Below, in pieces: positions 10,725 to 20,870 of a stretch of 64,000 nucleotides of DNA; within the stretch, counting starts at the first letter, position 1, and each line of letters starts with the position of its first letter. The DNA is taken from positions 31,118,145 to 31,182,144 of the forward strand of contig OY755238.1 in the NCBI GenBank assembly GCA_963576725.1, written 5' to 3'. The notes below the pieces were generated by a model. The model did not search any database. It saw nothing but the letters and a program-made list of their open reading frames with translations, and had not been told where the DNA came from. Made by a program: the position numbers and the translations under genes. This DNA is from Azorinus chamasolen. Taxonomy: Eukaryota; Mollusca; Bivalvia; Cardiida; Solecurtidae.

Positions 10725-10960
10725 GTTACGTTGGGCCAACGTTGGCCCAATATATACATTATTTCTTCCTTGAGCCGCATTCCATACAACGTTGGTCCAA
10801 TGTTGGGCCAACGTTGGTCAGCCAACACTAATCTTAAGCTAACATGCCAACCAGTTGATGATGTTGGGCCAACGTCGGTCATGATGCAGCCAACGCCAAC
10901 CATAAGCCATCATGCCAACCAATTTACAATGTTGGGCCAACGCTGGTCTGCTATCTGGGA
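10725..10960. repeat. GTTGGCCCAAC palindromic minisatellite element, second copy
   Basis: Units of about 62 bp contain ATGTTGGGCCAACG, GCCAAC and CATGCCAACCA. The block ends with GGTCTGCTATCTGGGA, the inverse of the CCCAGATAGCA start of the 1738-2268 copy. Together the two copies define an element with CCCAGATAGCA inverted ends. Confidence 0.65.
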
Positions 10961-11019
10961 TGTAGAAAGCTTCTCTTGGAGCTTTCTGCATGACTTTCAT
11001 CCTGCATTAAGCAGCCACT

Positions 11020-11285
11020 TGTACAAGTTTTTTACTGTATTTCATCCTCACCACTGTAAGTTCGAATCCCGGTCTGGACATTTGGATTTTTAATGTGAAA
11101 GAGCCTTCCAGCTGGCTTGCGGTAGGTCTGTCGTTCTACTTGGATGTTCTTCTGTGCATGAAACAGTGCAAATTGTTCCGTGGAAAGAAAAATGTGGGTC
11201 TTCCTCCAGTGACCTGTAATTAGCTGGAAGCTGTGATATGACTGAAATACTGTTAAAACGATGTAAAACCCGATAAAAACCAAAA
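11020..11285 (+). mobile_element. tRNA-derived SINE, 5' truncated
   Basis: A B-box-like AGTTCGAATCCCGG near 11060 is followed by AGCCTTCCAGCTGGCTT, GTGGGTCTTCCTCCAG, GACTGAAATACTGTTAAAAC and AACCCGATAAAAACC. This core/tail arrangement is typical of widespread lophotrochozoan SINEs. No convincing A box is present, so the tRNA head is truncated. A scrap of the same tail is at about 33105-33160. It lies just upstream of CARD exon 1. Confidence 0.6.
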
Positions 11286-11390
11286 CAAAACCAAATTGTA
11301 TTTCATTTCAATCTCATTGTTTTCATTTGTAATTGCATCATTCTCATTTATTCCATTTGAAACTTCATTACAAGTATTTCTTTTTCACAG

Positions 11391-11512
11391 GTTATCTAGA
11401 AGTCCTTAGAATATGCTTAAATAGATTCGTTCAAGACCTGGAGCCCATAGGATTCTTGGACAAGGCCACTGAATATGGTTTTCATTCTTTTGTTTCATCG
11501 AGGGATATTACA
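11391..11512 (+). CDS. CARD-like protein, exon 1 of those visible
   Basis: A 122-bp exon bounded by the acceptor TTTCTTTTTCACAG| and the donor ATTACA|GTGAGA. It starts with 2 nt of a split codon and ends in phase 0. The 40 codons include EVLRICLNRFVQDLEPIGFL and ATEYGFHSFVSSRDIT. This matches the first helices of a caspase recruitment domain, whose families typically show a basic/hydrophobic helix ending in DLEP. The split codon implies an earlier exon that I could not find. Exon 2 lies 15.2 kb downstream and joins in phase. CARDs mediate homotypic assembly in apoptotic and innate immune signalling. The protein family beyond the CARD is not identifiable. Confidence 0.7.
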
Positions 11513-11817
11513 GTGAGACATTTTTTATATGCAAATGTTTGCTTCCTGTAGTTGAACTCTTGATAATATTCACAAACAGTTTGGATCCAGATAATTGTTT
11601 AAAGAACCAGCATCTTTGACTACCTTTTTTGGCATGCATGAACATTTTTAAGTCTCGGCTTTATCAATTTTTTAAATAATATCATGAAGCAACTAGTTCA
11701 CAATATTTATGGCTTAATCCATTGTTGACCAACAGTGAGAAAAATGTATCAAGTCCTTCTGAGAGAATGACATTTAACTCATTGAGTTCTGAATTTTCAA
11801 AGTGAACCGAAATAATT
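11513..11817. other. Start of intron 1, with half a hairpin MITE
   Basis: CAAACAGTTTGGATCCAGAT at about 11573 is the left arm of the GGATCC hairpin family without its partner. The remainder up to the R2 start shows nothing recognisable. Confidence 0.4.
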
Positions 11818-13397
11818 ATGTCTCCCCCATTTATGGGGAGACATATTGTTTTTGTCAGAGTTGTATGTCTGTCCGTCTGTCCGTCCGCACTCACCAAAGG
11901 GTAGTTGTGTGACTTTTTCTAACTAGTCCCACAAGTAAAATCATTAACCTGGCCATCTCTTGTGACATTAACCTGGCCATTTCTTGTGACATTAACCTGG
12001 CCAGTTGTGGGACATAGGGTTAGGGTTAGGGTTAGCTTCCAGATCATTCTTTTCCAAAGTTAGAGCCAAAAATAGTTTTTCTTGTGGGACTAGTCACACA
12101 AGAAAAGATCAAAGGAAAAAGTCACACAACTACCCATCCGTTAGCATGTCCGTCCATCTGTCCGTCCGTCTGTCTGTCGGTCACAAACTTGTGTCGCGTG
12201 TATCTCTGAAACCAGTTGGGCTAGAGTCACCAAACTTCACAGGAATGTTCACCAGTATGAGTTGTGCACCTGGTGTTTTTGAATTGTCTCCCCCTGATAA
12301 CTTTGGAGTTATTGCCCCTGATGACTTACAATTAGAAAAACTTTGTGTCGCGCGTATATCTGAAACAGCTAGTACAAGAGTCACCAAACTTCACAGGAAT
12401 GTTCACCAGCATGAGTTGATGTGCACCTATGTTTTTTGAATTGTCTCCCCTGATAATTCTTGAGTTATTGCCCCTGATGACTTAAAATTAGACAAACTTT
12501 ACTTAGTGTGGTGCATATCTCATAAGCCACTAGGGCTAGAGTCACCAAACTTTACAGGGATGTTGATCAGCATGAGTTCTTGTGCACCTGGGATTTTTGA
12601 ATTGTCTCCCCCTGTTAATTTTGGAGTTACTGCCCCTAATGACTTAAAATTAGACAAACTTTACTTAGTTTGGTGCATATCTCTGAAACCACTAGGGCTA
12701 GAGTCATCAAACTTCACAGGAATGTTGACCAGTATGAGTTCTTGTGCACCTGGGATTTTTGATTTGTCTCCCCTTGAAAACTTTGGAGTTATAGCCCTTG
12801 ATATGATTACTTAGAACTAGAGAAACTTTGTGTCATGCATATCTTTAAATCCACTAGGGCTAGAGTCGAGTCACCAAACTTCACAGGAATGTTGACCAGC
12901 ATGAGTTGTTGTGCATCTGGGTTTTTTAATTGTCTCCCCCTGATAATTCTTGAGTTATTGCCCCCTGATTGATAACTTAAAATTAGAGAAACTTTGTGCT
13001 GCACGTATCTCTGAAACTAGTAGGGCTAGAGTCACTAAACTTCACAGGAATGTTCACCTGCATGAGTTGTTGTGCATCTGGGGTTTTTAATTGTCTCCTC
13101 CTGATAACTTTGGAGTTACTGCCCCTTGTGACTTAAATAAGAGAAACTTTACTTTGTGGCATGTGTATCTCTGAAACCACTTGTACTAGAGTCACCAAAC
13201 AGGAATGTTGACCAGCATGTGTTGTTGTGTACCTGGTTGTTTTTAATTGTCTCTCCCTGATAATGTTGGAGTTATTGCCCCAGGTGACTTAAAATTAGAC
13301 CCTGATAAGTTTGGAGTTACAAACATTACACTTGTGTATTGGAAAGAGGATGGGAGTGGGAGACATCGGTTTTTGTGACAAAAACAAACCCCTAGTT
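11818..13397 (+). mobile_element. R2 element, complete copy
   Basis: The 5' palindrome ATGTCTCCCCC-atttat-GGGGAGACAT and TATTGTTTTTGTCAGAG are followed by CCGTCTGTCCGTCCG, the 237-bp MITE and a second GTCCGTCTGTC block. About six tandem units (GTCACCAAACTTCACAGG, TTGTCTCCCCCTG, GAGTTATTGCCCC) come next. The end is GGGAGACAT, the hairpin GTTTTTGTGACAAAAAC and CCCCTAGTT. It is non-coding, and the frames at 12005-12439 and 12506-12814 are unit translations. It lies in intron 1 of the CARD gene. Confidence 0.8.
11899..12135. mobile_element. 237-bp MITE with GGGTTA repeats, second copy
   Basis: It has the same 21-bp TIRs and inner foldback as 6041-6271 and the same host position in R2 (after ACTCACCAAA). 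It is 6 bp longer, and it carries three GGGTTA hexamers instead of two. Confidence 0.75.
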
Positions 13398-13521
13398 CAT
13401 TATTGTTTAATGATAACTTGTTCAGTTCAGTGAAATATGCCAGAGCATTTTGGGTGTTCATTGTTTGCAAATAACAGTATGCTTGTTTCCCACATTCAAA
13501 CGGTTAATTCATTCATATTTG

Positions 13522-13766
13522 TTAACCCTTTCCCTCATATAAACTTTTCATGCATTTGCAAACAGAAAAGATCAAGATCATATGGCCTCATATAGGAGCT
13601 GTCTAATCATGCAGTTTCTGATTTGTTTGCTTATGACGTGATACAGATCTGATTCTACAGTCAAAGCAAAATTTCTCATGAAGCTTTTATAGTAAAGACA
13701 TTAGAGCTAATACATATTCATGGTGTCATAATTTCTTACATGAATATTGAACAGGTAAAGGGTTAA
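13522..13766 (+). mobile_element. TTAA MITE, complete 245-bp copy
   Basis: TTAA at 13522-13525 is followed by CCCTTTCCCTCATATAAAC. A GCAAACAGAAAAGATCAAGA...CTGATTTGTTTGC hairpin, GATTCTACAGT, ATTCATGGTGTCATAATTTC and GAACAGGTAAAGGG lead to TTAA at 13763-13766. The TIR CCCTTT.CC(T) with TTAA on both sides is the piggyBac-type signature. No transposase is encoded, so the element is non-autonomous. Confidence 0.75.
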
Positions 13767-13995
13767 CTTTACTGCTCTTTCTTGTATTGAGTTTCAACTA
13801 CAGATTGCCACATTTAGTTTAGTAGACAAAATATCTTGGACAATTTTGATAAGCAGTAAGACATTTTATTATTCAGTCATTTGAAGACTGACTAGATTGC
13901 CCTAAGTCAGAGCTGTAGATACATGTGTACTGGACTCTCAAAATATTTTCTTTCTCAGCCAAACCCTATCTTTTTGCTGTGCATTAGAATCACTT

Positions 13996-14056
13996 CTTTG
14001 AGGCAATTTGTAAGAATATAATATATATATATTATATATATATATTATATAACTGG
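13996..14056. repeat. AT microsatellite at the Penelope-like element boundary
   Basis: A run of TA/ATT steps of about 55 bp lies directly left of the 14079 inverted arm. The right arm also ends in (TA)n at about 16992-17004. Insertion into, or generation of, AT microsatellite is common for these retroelements. Confidence 0.6.
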
Positions 14057-14237
14057 CAATAGAATACAACCGGAAAGGCTATATATATATTAAAAAAGAC
14101 TAAATGTTATATGGCTTTAAAATCTTTAATTAATAACTTAAAAATGCGCGACGTGATTTAACTTTTCACAAGATATTAAATGAATTACACCTGAGACATT
14201 GAATTTACAGTAGAATATAGCAGCACTTCATTACCTT

Positions 14238-15076
14238 TCTTAGATGTATTAGTAAAAATAACAGACGCCAAATTAATGACTGACATTTTTTACAAACCAA
14301 CGGATTCTATGCAATACCTTAATTTCAAATCATGTCACCCGAAACACACAAAGGTAAACATACCTTATAATTTGGCAAAAAAGAATTTGCACCATAGTTT
14401 CATGTGACAGAGTTAGGAATAAAAGACTTCAAGAATTACAAGACACTTTAAGTTCAAGAGGTTATCCTAAACTGCTTTTACAAGATAGCATACAAAAAGC
14501 AAAGCAAATCCCTAAGTCAGACCTTCTAAAACCCAGCGCTAAAAATACATCTACTACGCTTCCTTACATTTCAACATTTAATCCAAAAAACCAAGAACTG
14601 TTTCATAAAATAAAAGCTAATTTATCAATATTACATACAGACTCAAACATGTCTAAAATTTTAAATAAATGTAACATAATAAAAAGTAAAAGACAAGCCC
14701 CAAATTTAAAGAAACTTTACTTCTTACCAGAGCAAAGTTTACGGAGAATAAACACATACTTAGTAGAGTAACAAAATGTAATAAGTCAAACTGCTCGTTA
14801 TGTCAACATATTAGAGAAAGTGATTCTTTAAATTTTAAAAGATCAAAATTTTATGTAAATCAACCAATGTCTTGTGATGTAAGAAATCTTTTATATGTTC
14901 TTACATGCACTGGATGCAGAGAGTTTTTATATAGGACAAACTGGTGACAAATTGAGAACAAGAAGAACTATCCATTCACAGCAAATTAGAGACCCATCAA
15001 CAAGACAAATTCCTTTAAGCGAACATTTAGAAAAATGCGGAATCAAAACCCTTCAATATGAAATATTTCCCTTTTT
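14238..15076 (+). pseudogene. Penelope-like RT end and GIY-YIG endonuclease (broken)
   Basis: Frame 1 (14238-14372) reads FLDVLVKITDAKLMTDIFYK and PTDSMQYLNFKSCHPKH, the RT tail of Penelope-like elements. A frameshift leads to a long open segment (about 14376-14770) with SCDRVRNKRLQELQDTLSSR and PKSDLLKPSAKN. A further shift gives CNKSNCSLC, a Cys-rich knuckle. The GIY-YIG core follows as LLYVLTCTGC and, after another shift, FYIGQTGDKLRTRRTIHSQQ and PLSEHLEKCG. The conserved YIG, Arg and His are visible. The frame runs into R1 at 15077. Confidence 0.8.
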
Positions 15077-16724
15077 AGCTCACCAGAGCACAAAGTGCTC
15101 AGGGTGAGCTTTTGTGATCGCCTGATGTCCGTCGTCCGTCGTCGTCCGTCGTCCCGCGTCAACAATTTGAACCTTTAAAAATCTTCTCCTCTGAATCTAC
15201 AGGGTTCTCAGCTTGCATCTTTGGTACATAGCATCACCTATAGGTCCTCTACAAAAGTTATATAAATAATGCCCCTGGGGTCAAAATTGGCCCCGCCCCA
15301 GGGGTTGAAAGTTTTCAATAGAAACATATAGTAAAACTTTGAAAATCTTCTCCTCTGAAACCAGAAGGTTCTCAGCTTTCATATTTGGCACATAGCATCA
15401 TGTTCAGGTCCTCTACAAAAGTTTTATAAATTATGACCCTGGGGTCAAAATTGGCCCCGCCCCAGGGGTGGGAAGTTTTCAATAGAAACAAATAGTGAAA
15501 TCTTTGAAAATCTTCTCCTCTGAAACTGAAAGGCTCTCATCTTTCATATTTGGCACAGAGCATCATGTTTAGGTCCTCTACAAAAGTTATATAAATTATG
15601 GCCCTGGGGTCAAAATTGGCCCCGCCCCAGGGGTGGCCAGTTTTCAATGGAAACAAATAGTGAAATCTTTGAAAATCTTCTCCTCTGAAACTGGAGGGCT
15701 TTCAGCTTGCATATTTGGCACAGATCATCATGTTCAGGTCCTCTACAAAAGTTATATAAATTATGCCCCTGGGGTCAAAATTGGCCCCGCCCCAGGGGTG
15801 GGCATTTTTCAATAGAAACATATAGTGAAATCTTTGAAAATCTTCTCCTCTGAAACTAGAAGGCGCTCAGCTTTCATATTTGGCACAGAGCATCATGTTC
15901 AGGTCCTCTACAAAAGTTATATTAATTTTGACCCTGGGGTCAAAATTTGCCCCGCCCCAGGGGTGGGTAGTTTTCAGAATAGAAACAAATAGTGAAATCT
16001 TTGAAAATCTTCTCCTCTGAAACTGAAAGGCTCTCATCTTTCATATTTGGCACAGAGCATCATGTTCAGATCCTCTACAAAAGTTATATAAATTATGGCC
16101 CTGGGGTCAAAATTGGCCCCGCCCCAGGGGTGGGCTGTTTTCAATGGAAACAAATAGTGAAATCTTTGAAAATCTCCTCCTCTGAAACTGGAAGGCTCTT
16201 AGCTTGCATATTTGGCACATAGCATCATGTTTAAGTCCTCTACAAAAGTTGTATAAATTATGGCCCTGGGGTTCAAATTGGCCCAGCCCCAGGGGTGGGA
16301 AGTTTTCAATAGAAACATATAGTGAAATCTTTGAAAATCTTCTCCTCTGAAACTGGAAGGTGCTCAGCTTTCATATTTGGCACAGAGCATCATGTTCAGG
16401 TCCTCTACAAAAGTTATATAAATTATGGCCCTGGGGTCAAAATTGGCTCCACCCCAGGGGTGGGTAGTTTTCAGTAGAAACATATAGAGAAAACTTTGAA
16501 AATCTTCTCCTGAAACTGAAAGGTTCTCAGCTTTCATATTTGGCTCATAGCATCATGTTCAAGTCCTCTACAAAAGTTATATAAATTATGTCCCTGGGGT
16601 CAAAATTGGCCCGCCCCAGGGCCGGCTAGTTTTCTATAAAAGCATACATGTATAGTGAAAACTTTGAAAATCTTCTCCTCTGATTGTCTGGTGAGCGCTT
16701 CAGGGCCATTCTGGCCCTCTTGTT
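15077..16724 (+). mobile_element. R1 element, complete, inserted in the Penelope ORF
   Basis: The 5' palindrome AGCTCACC-AGAGCAC-aaa-GTGCTC-AGGGTGAGCT and TTTTGTGATCGCCTGATG are followed by (GTCCGTC)n, then nine or ten units. TCTTTGAAAA recurs at 15501, 15666, 15831, 15998 and 16163, a 165-bp period. The 3' end is GGTGAGCG, the stem-loop AGGGCCATTCTGGCCCT and CTTGTT. Flanks are CCCTTTTT and TTTAAATTAAAG, which rejoin the Penelope frame. Frames inside (15633-15815, 15992-16222) are unit translations. Confidence 0.85.
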
Positions 16725-16817
16725 TAAATTAAAGACAGATAGTGTTTCAGCTAGGCTAGAAAAAGAAAAATATTTTATACAAAAATTTAAACCAACCCTA
16801 AATGCAATTAATTTCTA
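16724..16817 (+). pseudogene. Penelope ORF, C-terminal tail after the R1 insertion
   Basis: Immediately right of R1 the frame continues as KLKTDSVSARLEKEKYFI and QKFKPTLNAINF followed by a stop. This is the usual basic tail after the GIY-YIG domain. It shows that R1 inserted within the reading frame with little or no loss of target. Confidence 0.75.
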
Positions 16818-16870
16818 ATTAAAACATTTGTCTGACAGAGTTACCAGCCTTACAGGAAGTAGGGACGTCA

Positions 16871-16937
16871 ACGTCATGACAACAAAGTCATGACGTCATA
16901 ATATTGCGCCTGATGATCTGATGAAACGCGTCGCGCA
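16871..16937 (+). ncRNA. Hammerhead-like motif and inverted repeat, 3' of the Penelope ORF
   Basis: An imperfect-loop inverted repeat ACGTCATGAC-aacaaa-GTCATGACGT (16871-16896) precedes TGCGC-CTGATGA-tctgat-GAAA-C-gc-GTC-GCGCA (16905-16937). This contains the hammerhead core CUGAUGA and GAAA, a minimal helix III (A-U, C-G, 2-nt loop) ending at GUC, and a 5-bp helix I (TGCGC/GCGCA). Hammerheads are established components of Penelope-like elements. Helix II (tctgat) does not pair, so self-cleavage is doubtful. Confidence 0.45.
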
Positions 16938-17004
16938 TTTTTAAGTTATTAATTAAAGATTTTAAAGTCATATAACATTTAGTCTTTTTTAATATATATA
17001 TATA

Positions 17005-17387
17005 CATGTCTATATAATTCTACAGTTACTGCACACATTTTAGTCAGTATGCCATTTTAAAATCCATCTTATTAATATTCATTATGTCATTATTTCTTAT
17101 ATAATTATTCATGGAGTACAGGGCTAAATTTCATAGATACACATTTTATCTACAGCTGTACTAAGTATTTAGACACTCAGTCATTTCTCTCCTTGGGTTT
17201 GTTACTTTGGTACCATTTTGATAATTTTAAATTGAACATACATAATACCAAATAGTGTAGACTCCAAACTGCTCAATCAGAATAAATGTTATTTTGATCT
17301 GGGTCTGCACTATTTCTAGTATTTATGGTAATTTGGGTAGGTATGTTATTTTATTTGCTGCAAACAGGATAAGTGTATCTGCTTTTT
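17005..17387. other. Spacer with one decayed hairpin core
   Basis: At about 17250-17325, AATAGTGTAGACTCC...GATCTGGGTCTGCACTATTT is a worn GCAAACAG-type hairpin. No gene signal is seen. Confidence 0.4.
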
Positions 17388-18137
17388 CAGCTCCCCTGGT
17401 ATAAAGTGCCAAGGTGAGCTATTGAGATCATGGTGTGTCCGTCTTCTGGCATCTTCAATCGTGCGTGCGGTGTCCAATGTCCAGCATCAACATTTTATTT
17501 CTAACATCTCCGCTGAAATTATATGGTCAAATGTAATGCAGCTTTCCAATGATGGTCATTTGGTAATCATCTGTCAAAATAGCTAAAATAGTTTGGATCC
17601 ATGTAGAACCCTAGTTACCATGGCAATCAAAAGAAAAATCCTTAAATCTCTTCTTCTCAGAAACAGATGGTCAGCTTTTAAAATAATTTGATGGAAATAA
17701 TCATTGGGTCACTATCTACCAAGTAAAAACATAACAATATCTAGCACAACATGGCCGCTAGTGGATGGGCCTGTTTTCCTTATAATTATGTCTACATTTG
17801 TATATAGAAAATACAGCAAAATCTTCAAATATCCTCTTCTCCAAAACCGATGGTCTGATTTCAGAATAATTTGATGGGAATAATCATTAGGTAACCCCCT
17901 ACCAAATAGCTTTAATGGTTGGGATCCATGTGGAACTCTGGTTGCCATGGTAACCAAAAGCTAAACAAATAAATATTTTCTTTTCCAAAACCGATGGTCA
18001 GATTTCAAAATATTTGATGGGAATAATCATTAAGTGACTGTCTACCAAAATAGCTAAAACCATGACAATGTCTAAAACAACATGACCGCTGGGGGTTGGG
18101 CCTGTTTTCCTTATATGTCTACATGTATATAGAAAAT

Positions 18138-18780
18138 ACAATAACCTGTTTGAGACTTCTACGTCTGATAAATACATGCACTAAATTAGACATGTAATGA
18201 TATAAATATAAACAAAGTGCAGATTACCAAGCATACTTTCGAGTAATGATGATAGAGACATGTCTTAATTGTATACTGATTGATATTTATAAAGTCTGTA
18301 CTGACCTAATGTGCCTGTAATAATCGCCAGCCAGATCGAATTAATTGTCTTTTTTGTCATTCTTTAACCTTTTTGTCGCTTGAAATCTCCTACGGCAGTA
18401 CATGCTGCAGCCATGTTTGACACGACTGGTTTGCGTACATGTAACTGCAGAGGGGAAGTTGGGAACCAGCTAGTTCACATGTGATTTAGAATTCCGGGTT
18501 TTCCTCAATTAATATGGTGTAAAAAACCGACGAGCTGAATGTACAAACAAAAGAAATTGTGATAATTGAAATGATAATTAAAATATCGTTAATACAGACC
18601 GAACCCTTCGTTTTTATGGCAAAATCAGAGTCGCTTGTCACGTTAGACAGGGAGTCCCTTATTCAGACCAAAATTATAGGAAATACGTTGGGCGGGCTGA
18701 ATTACAGTCACTTATGACAGACAGTTGCTTAATTCAGGGGGTCTCTAAGACAGTCTCGACTGGGTTCTACAGAGTAACAT
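18138..18780. mobile_element. Insertion with AACCTGT...ACTGGGTTCTAC ends
   Basis: Sequence unrelated to R8 begins with ATAACCTGTTTGAGACTTC and ends near GTCTCTAAGACAGTCTCGACTGGGTTCTAC. The ends resemble the AACCTGTCTTAAGCGACC / GGTCGCTTAAGACAGGTT MITE at 51916-52104, but the body is longer. Internally GTCACGTTAGACAGGGAGTCC repeats the terminal theme. No ORF worth naming. Confidence 0.4.
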
Positions 18781-18926
18781 AACAAACTGCGGCCTGATGC
18801 CAGTACGGGTTTTCGCAGGCTCACAGGGTCATGTGACTGCTGCAAGCTATAGTCTGTATCAGCAAGGTAACTGTCAGTATAGAACATGCGGAACTCTGGT
18901 TGCCATGGCAACCAACATAATATTTT

Positions 18927-20088
18927 ATGCCCCCAGATCTCATCTGGGGGCATATTGCTTTTGCCCTGTCTGTTGTTTGTCAGTTTGTTTGTCACCAACT
19001 TTAACATTGGTCATAACTTTTCAGCCAGTACAGATAGAGACTTGATATTTAGCGCTCATATGTATCTCATAAAGCCCCACATTTTAAGGGTGACATTTTA
19101 AGGTCAATGTCATCCATCAGGGTCAGAGGTCAAATATATAGATCAAATCACCGACTTTAACATTGGCCATATTTTTTGTACCAGTAGAGATAGAGGCTTG
19201 ATATTTTGCTTTCGAAGGATCACCCATTTTCAGAATATATGTACTTCACAACAGCAGGTGTTAAGTGCTTGTGTGGCGGCTGTAAAAAGTCGCCCGTACA
19301 TCATTCTCAGTGTTGTTATATTTTCTGGTCCTTTGGGATCATTAGTTTTGATGTTATTTGTTTTGAAAATTGAATACTGCTTAAGCCGGTGCTAGGGGGC
19401 GTGAGTAGTCTTGCACTTTTAATTACTTCTCATGAACAGACTCAATAAAACTGAGTCTACAATTTTCTCATTTTGCATTTTTACTTTTGCTTTCGAAGGA
19501 TCACTCATTTTCAGAATATATGCATATGTATCTCATGAAGCCGTACATTTTGAGGGGTTTTTAAGGTCAAGGTCATCCTTCAGGGTCAAATGTCATACTT
19601 TATTAGTTAGAGAATTGATATTTGGCATTCATGTATATCTGTTTAAGCCACACTTTTTCAGGGGTGACATGTTAAGGTCAAGGTCATCCTTCAAGCCAGA
19701 TACATAGTTCAAATCACTTACTTTCGAACTAATAGAGATAGAGACTTAATATTTGGCATGCATGTGTATCTCATTAAGCCTCACATTTTTTGAGTGGTGG
19801 CATGTCATTGTCAAGGTCATCCTTCAAGATCAAAGGACAAATGTATAGGTCAAAGTTTATATTCACTATACTGTTTGATTTTGTACAGGTAAAGACATTG
19901 GCGTGAATGTGTATCTCATTGAGCCGCATGTATTGCATGGTGACATTACATGTCAAAGTCTAGGTCATCCTTCAAGGTCAAATTTTATAAATAGGTCAAA
20001 TAAAGACTTCATATTTGACCAGCTAGCCTTTTAGGGTGGTATGTGTGTGTTTGGGGCATAGTGTAGTGTTTCACAAAAACATATTGTT
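18927..20088 (+). mobile_element. R4 element nested in R8
   Basis: The 5' palindrome ATGCCCCCAGAT-ctc-ATCTGGGGGCAT and TATTGCTTTTGCCCTGTCTG are followed by units with AACATTGGTCATAACTTTTC, ACTTGATATTTGGC, ATGTGTATCTCAT and GGTCAAGGTCATCC. The 3' end is TTTGGGGCATAGTG, the stem-loop TGTTT-cacaa-AAACA and TATTGTT. A 319-bp insertion with direct repeats interrupts it at 19204-19522. Confidence 0.7.
19204..19522. mobile_element. 319-bp insertion bounded by 38-bp direct repeats
   Basis: TTTTGCTTTCGAAGGATCAC followed by CATTTTCAGAATATATG occurs at 19204-19241 and 19485-19522 with one mismatch. The repeats are not part of the R4 unit, which otherwise reads GATATTTGGCATGC. The interior has GCTAGGGGGCGTGAGTAGTC and AGACTCA-ataaaac-TGAGTCT. 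This could be a very small terminal-direct-repeat element or a duplication. Identity unknown. Confidence 0.45.
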
Positions 20089-20776
20089 TCAATCTCTTCT
20101 TCTCCAAAACCGATGATCAGATTTCAAAATAATTTGATGGGACTAATCACTAGGTGACCCTCTACCAAAATAGGTGAAATGGTAACAATATCTAAAAAAC
20201 ATGTCCGTTGGGGGCCATTTTCCTTATATGTTGTTATAGAAAACATAGCAAACCAGGTGAGCGATACAGGGCCATCATGGCCCTTTTGTCTTTGTTATCT
20301 TAACCCTTTATGTCATATAATGTTTTTTCATGCATCTGCAAACAGAGTGGACCCAGATCAGATGGCTCCTATAGGAGCTGTCTCATCAGGGTCTGCTCTG
20401 TTTGCTAATGGAATTTGATAGCTCTGTTTCTTTACTTTCTAAAATGGCTACAGTGTTCCACCTTTACATATGTCATTATTTCTCCCCCAGTATACTGGGG
20501 AAACATTTTGTTTTTGTGTGTGGCGTCCTTCTGTTTGTCCGTTCGGTCACACGAATTGATGGTTATGTGACACTGAGAACAAAATTTATTTTTTTACTTT
20601 TTCTTTTTATGTAACTAAATTTTCATTTTATGTGACTATTTTTAACAAACGAATAGTCACATAACACTCAATCCGTGAGAAGGTCCGTCTGTCTGTCCGC
20701 CCGTGTTAACAATTCCTGTTTATTTGACTAGGAGAACAAAAGATATGTTGTTTTCATCGTTTTTATGTGGCTAATT

Positions 20777-20825
20777 ATGTCTCCCCCCATATTTATATGG
20801 GGGAGCCATATTGTTTTCGTGAGAG

Positions 20826-20870
<45 letters not shown>

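Larger units (their letters stand above)
14079..17004 (+). mobile_element. Penelope-like retroelement, 5' truncated, split by R1
   Basis: Inverted arms of about 75 bp (14079-14153 and 16930-17004; GTCTTTTTTAATATATAT pairs with its complement) bracket a decayed ORF. The ORF encodes the end of a reverse transcriptase, a linker and a GIY-YIG endonuclease. An R1 element at 15077-16724 interrupts the last codons. RT plus C-terminal GIY-YIG is diagnostic of Penelope-like elements. Only three or four frameshifts separate the open segments, so it was coding-competent fairly recently. Confidence 0.85.
17388..20288 (+). mobile_element. R8 element, interrupted twice
   Basis: The 5' palindrome CAGCTCCCCTGG-tataaagtg-CCAAGGTGAGCT and TATTGAGATCATGG lead into units with ACCGATGGTCAGATTTCAAAA, TTTGATGGGAATAATCATTA and CATGGTAACCAAA. 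The array is cut at about 18138 and again at 18927, and resumes at 20089 with TCTTCTTCTCCAAAACCGATG. The 3' end is AGGTGAGCGAT, the stem-loop AGGGCCATCATGGCCCT and TTTGTC. It lies in intron 1 of the CARD gene. Non-coding. Confidence 0.65.

Noticed and set aside
15160..16690. Regularly spaced repeats suggestive of a CRISPR array
   Set aside because: The 165-bp units are repeated over their full length, with no unique spacers. The context is a eukaryotic transposon.
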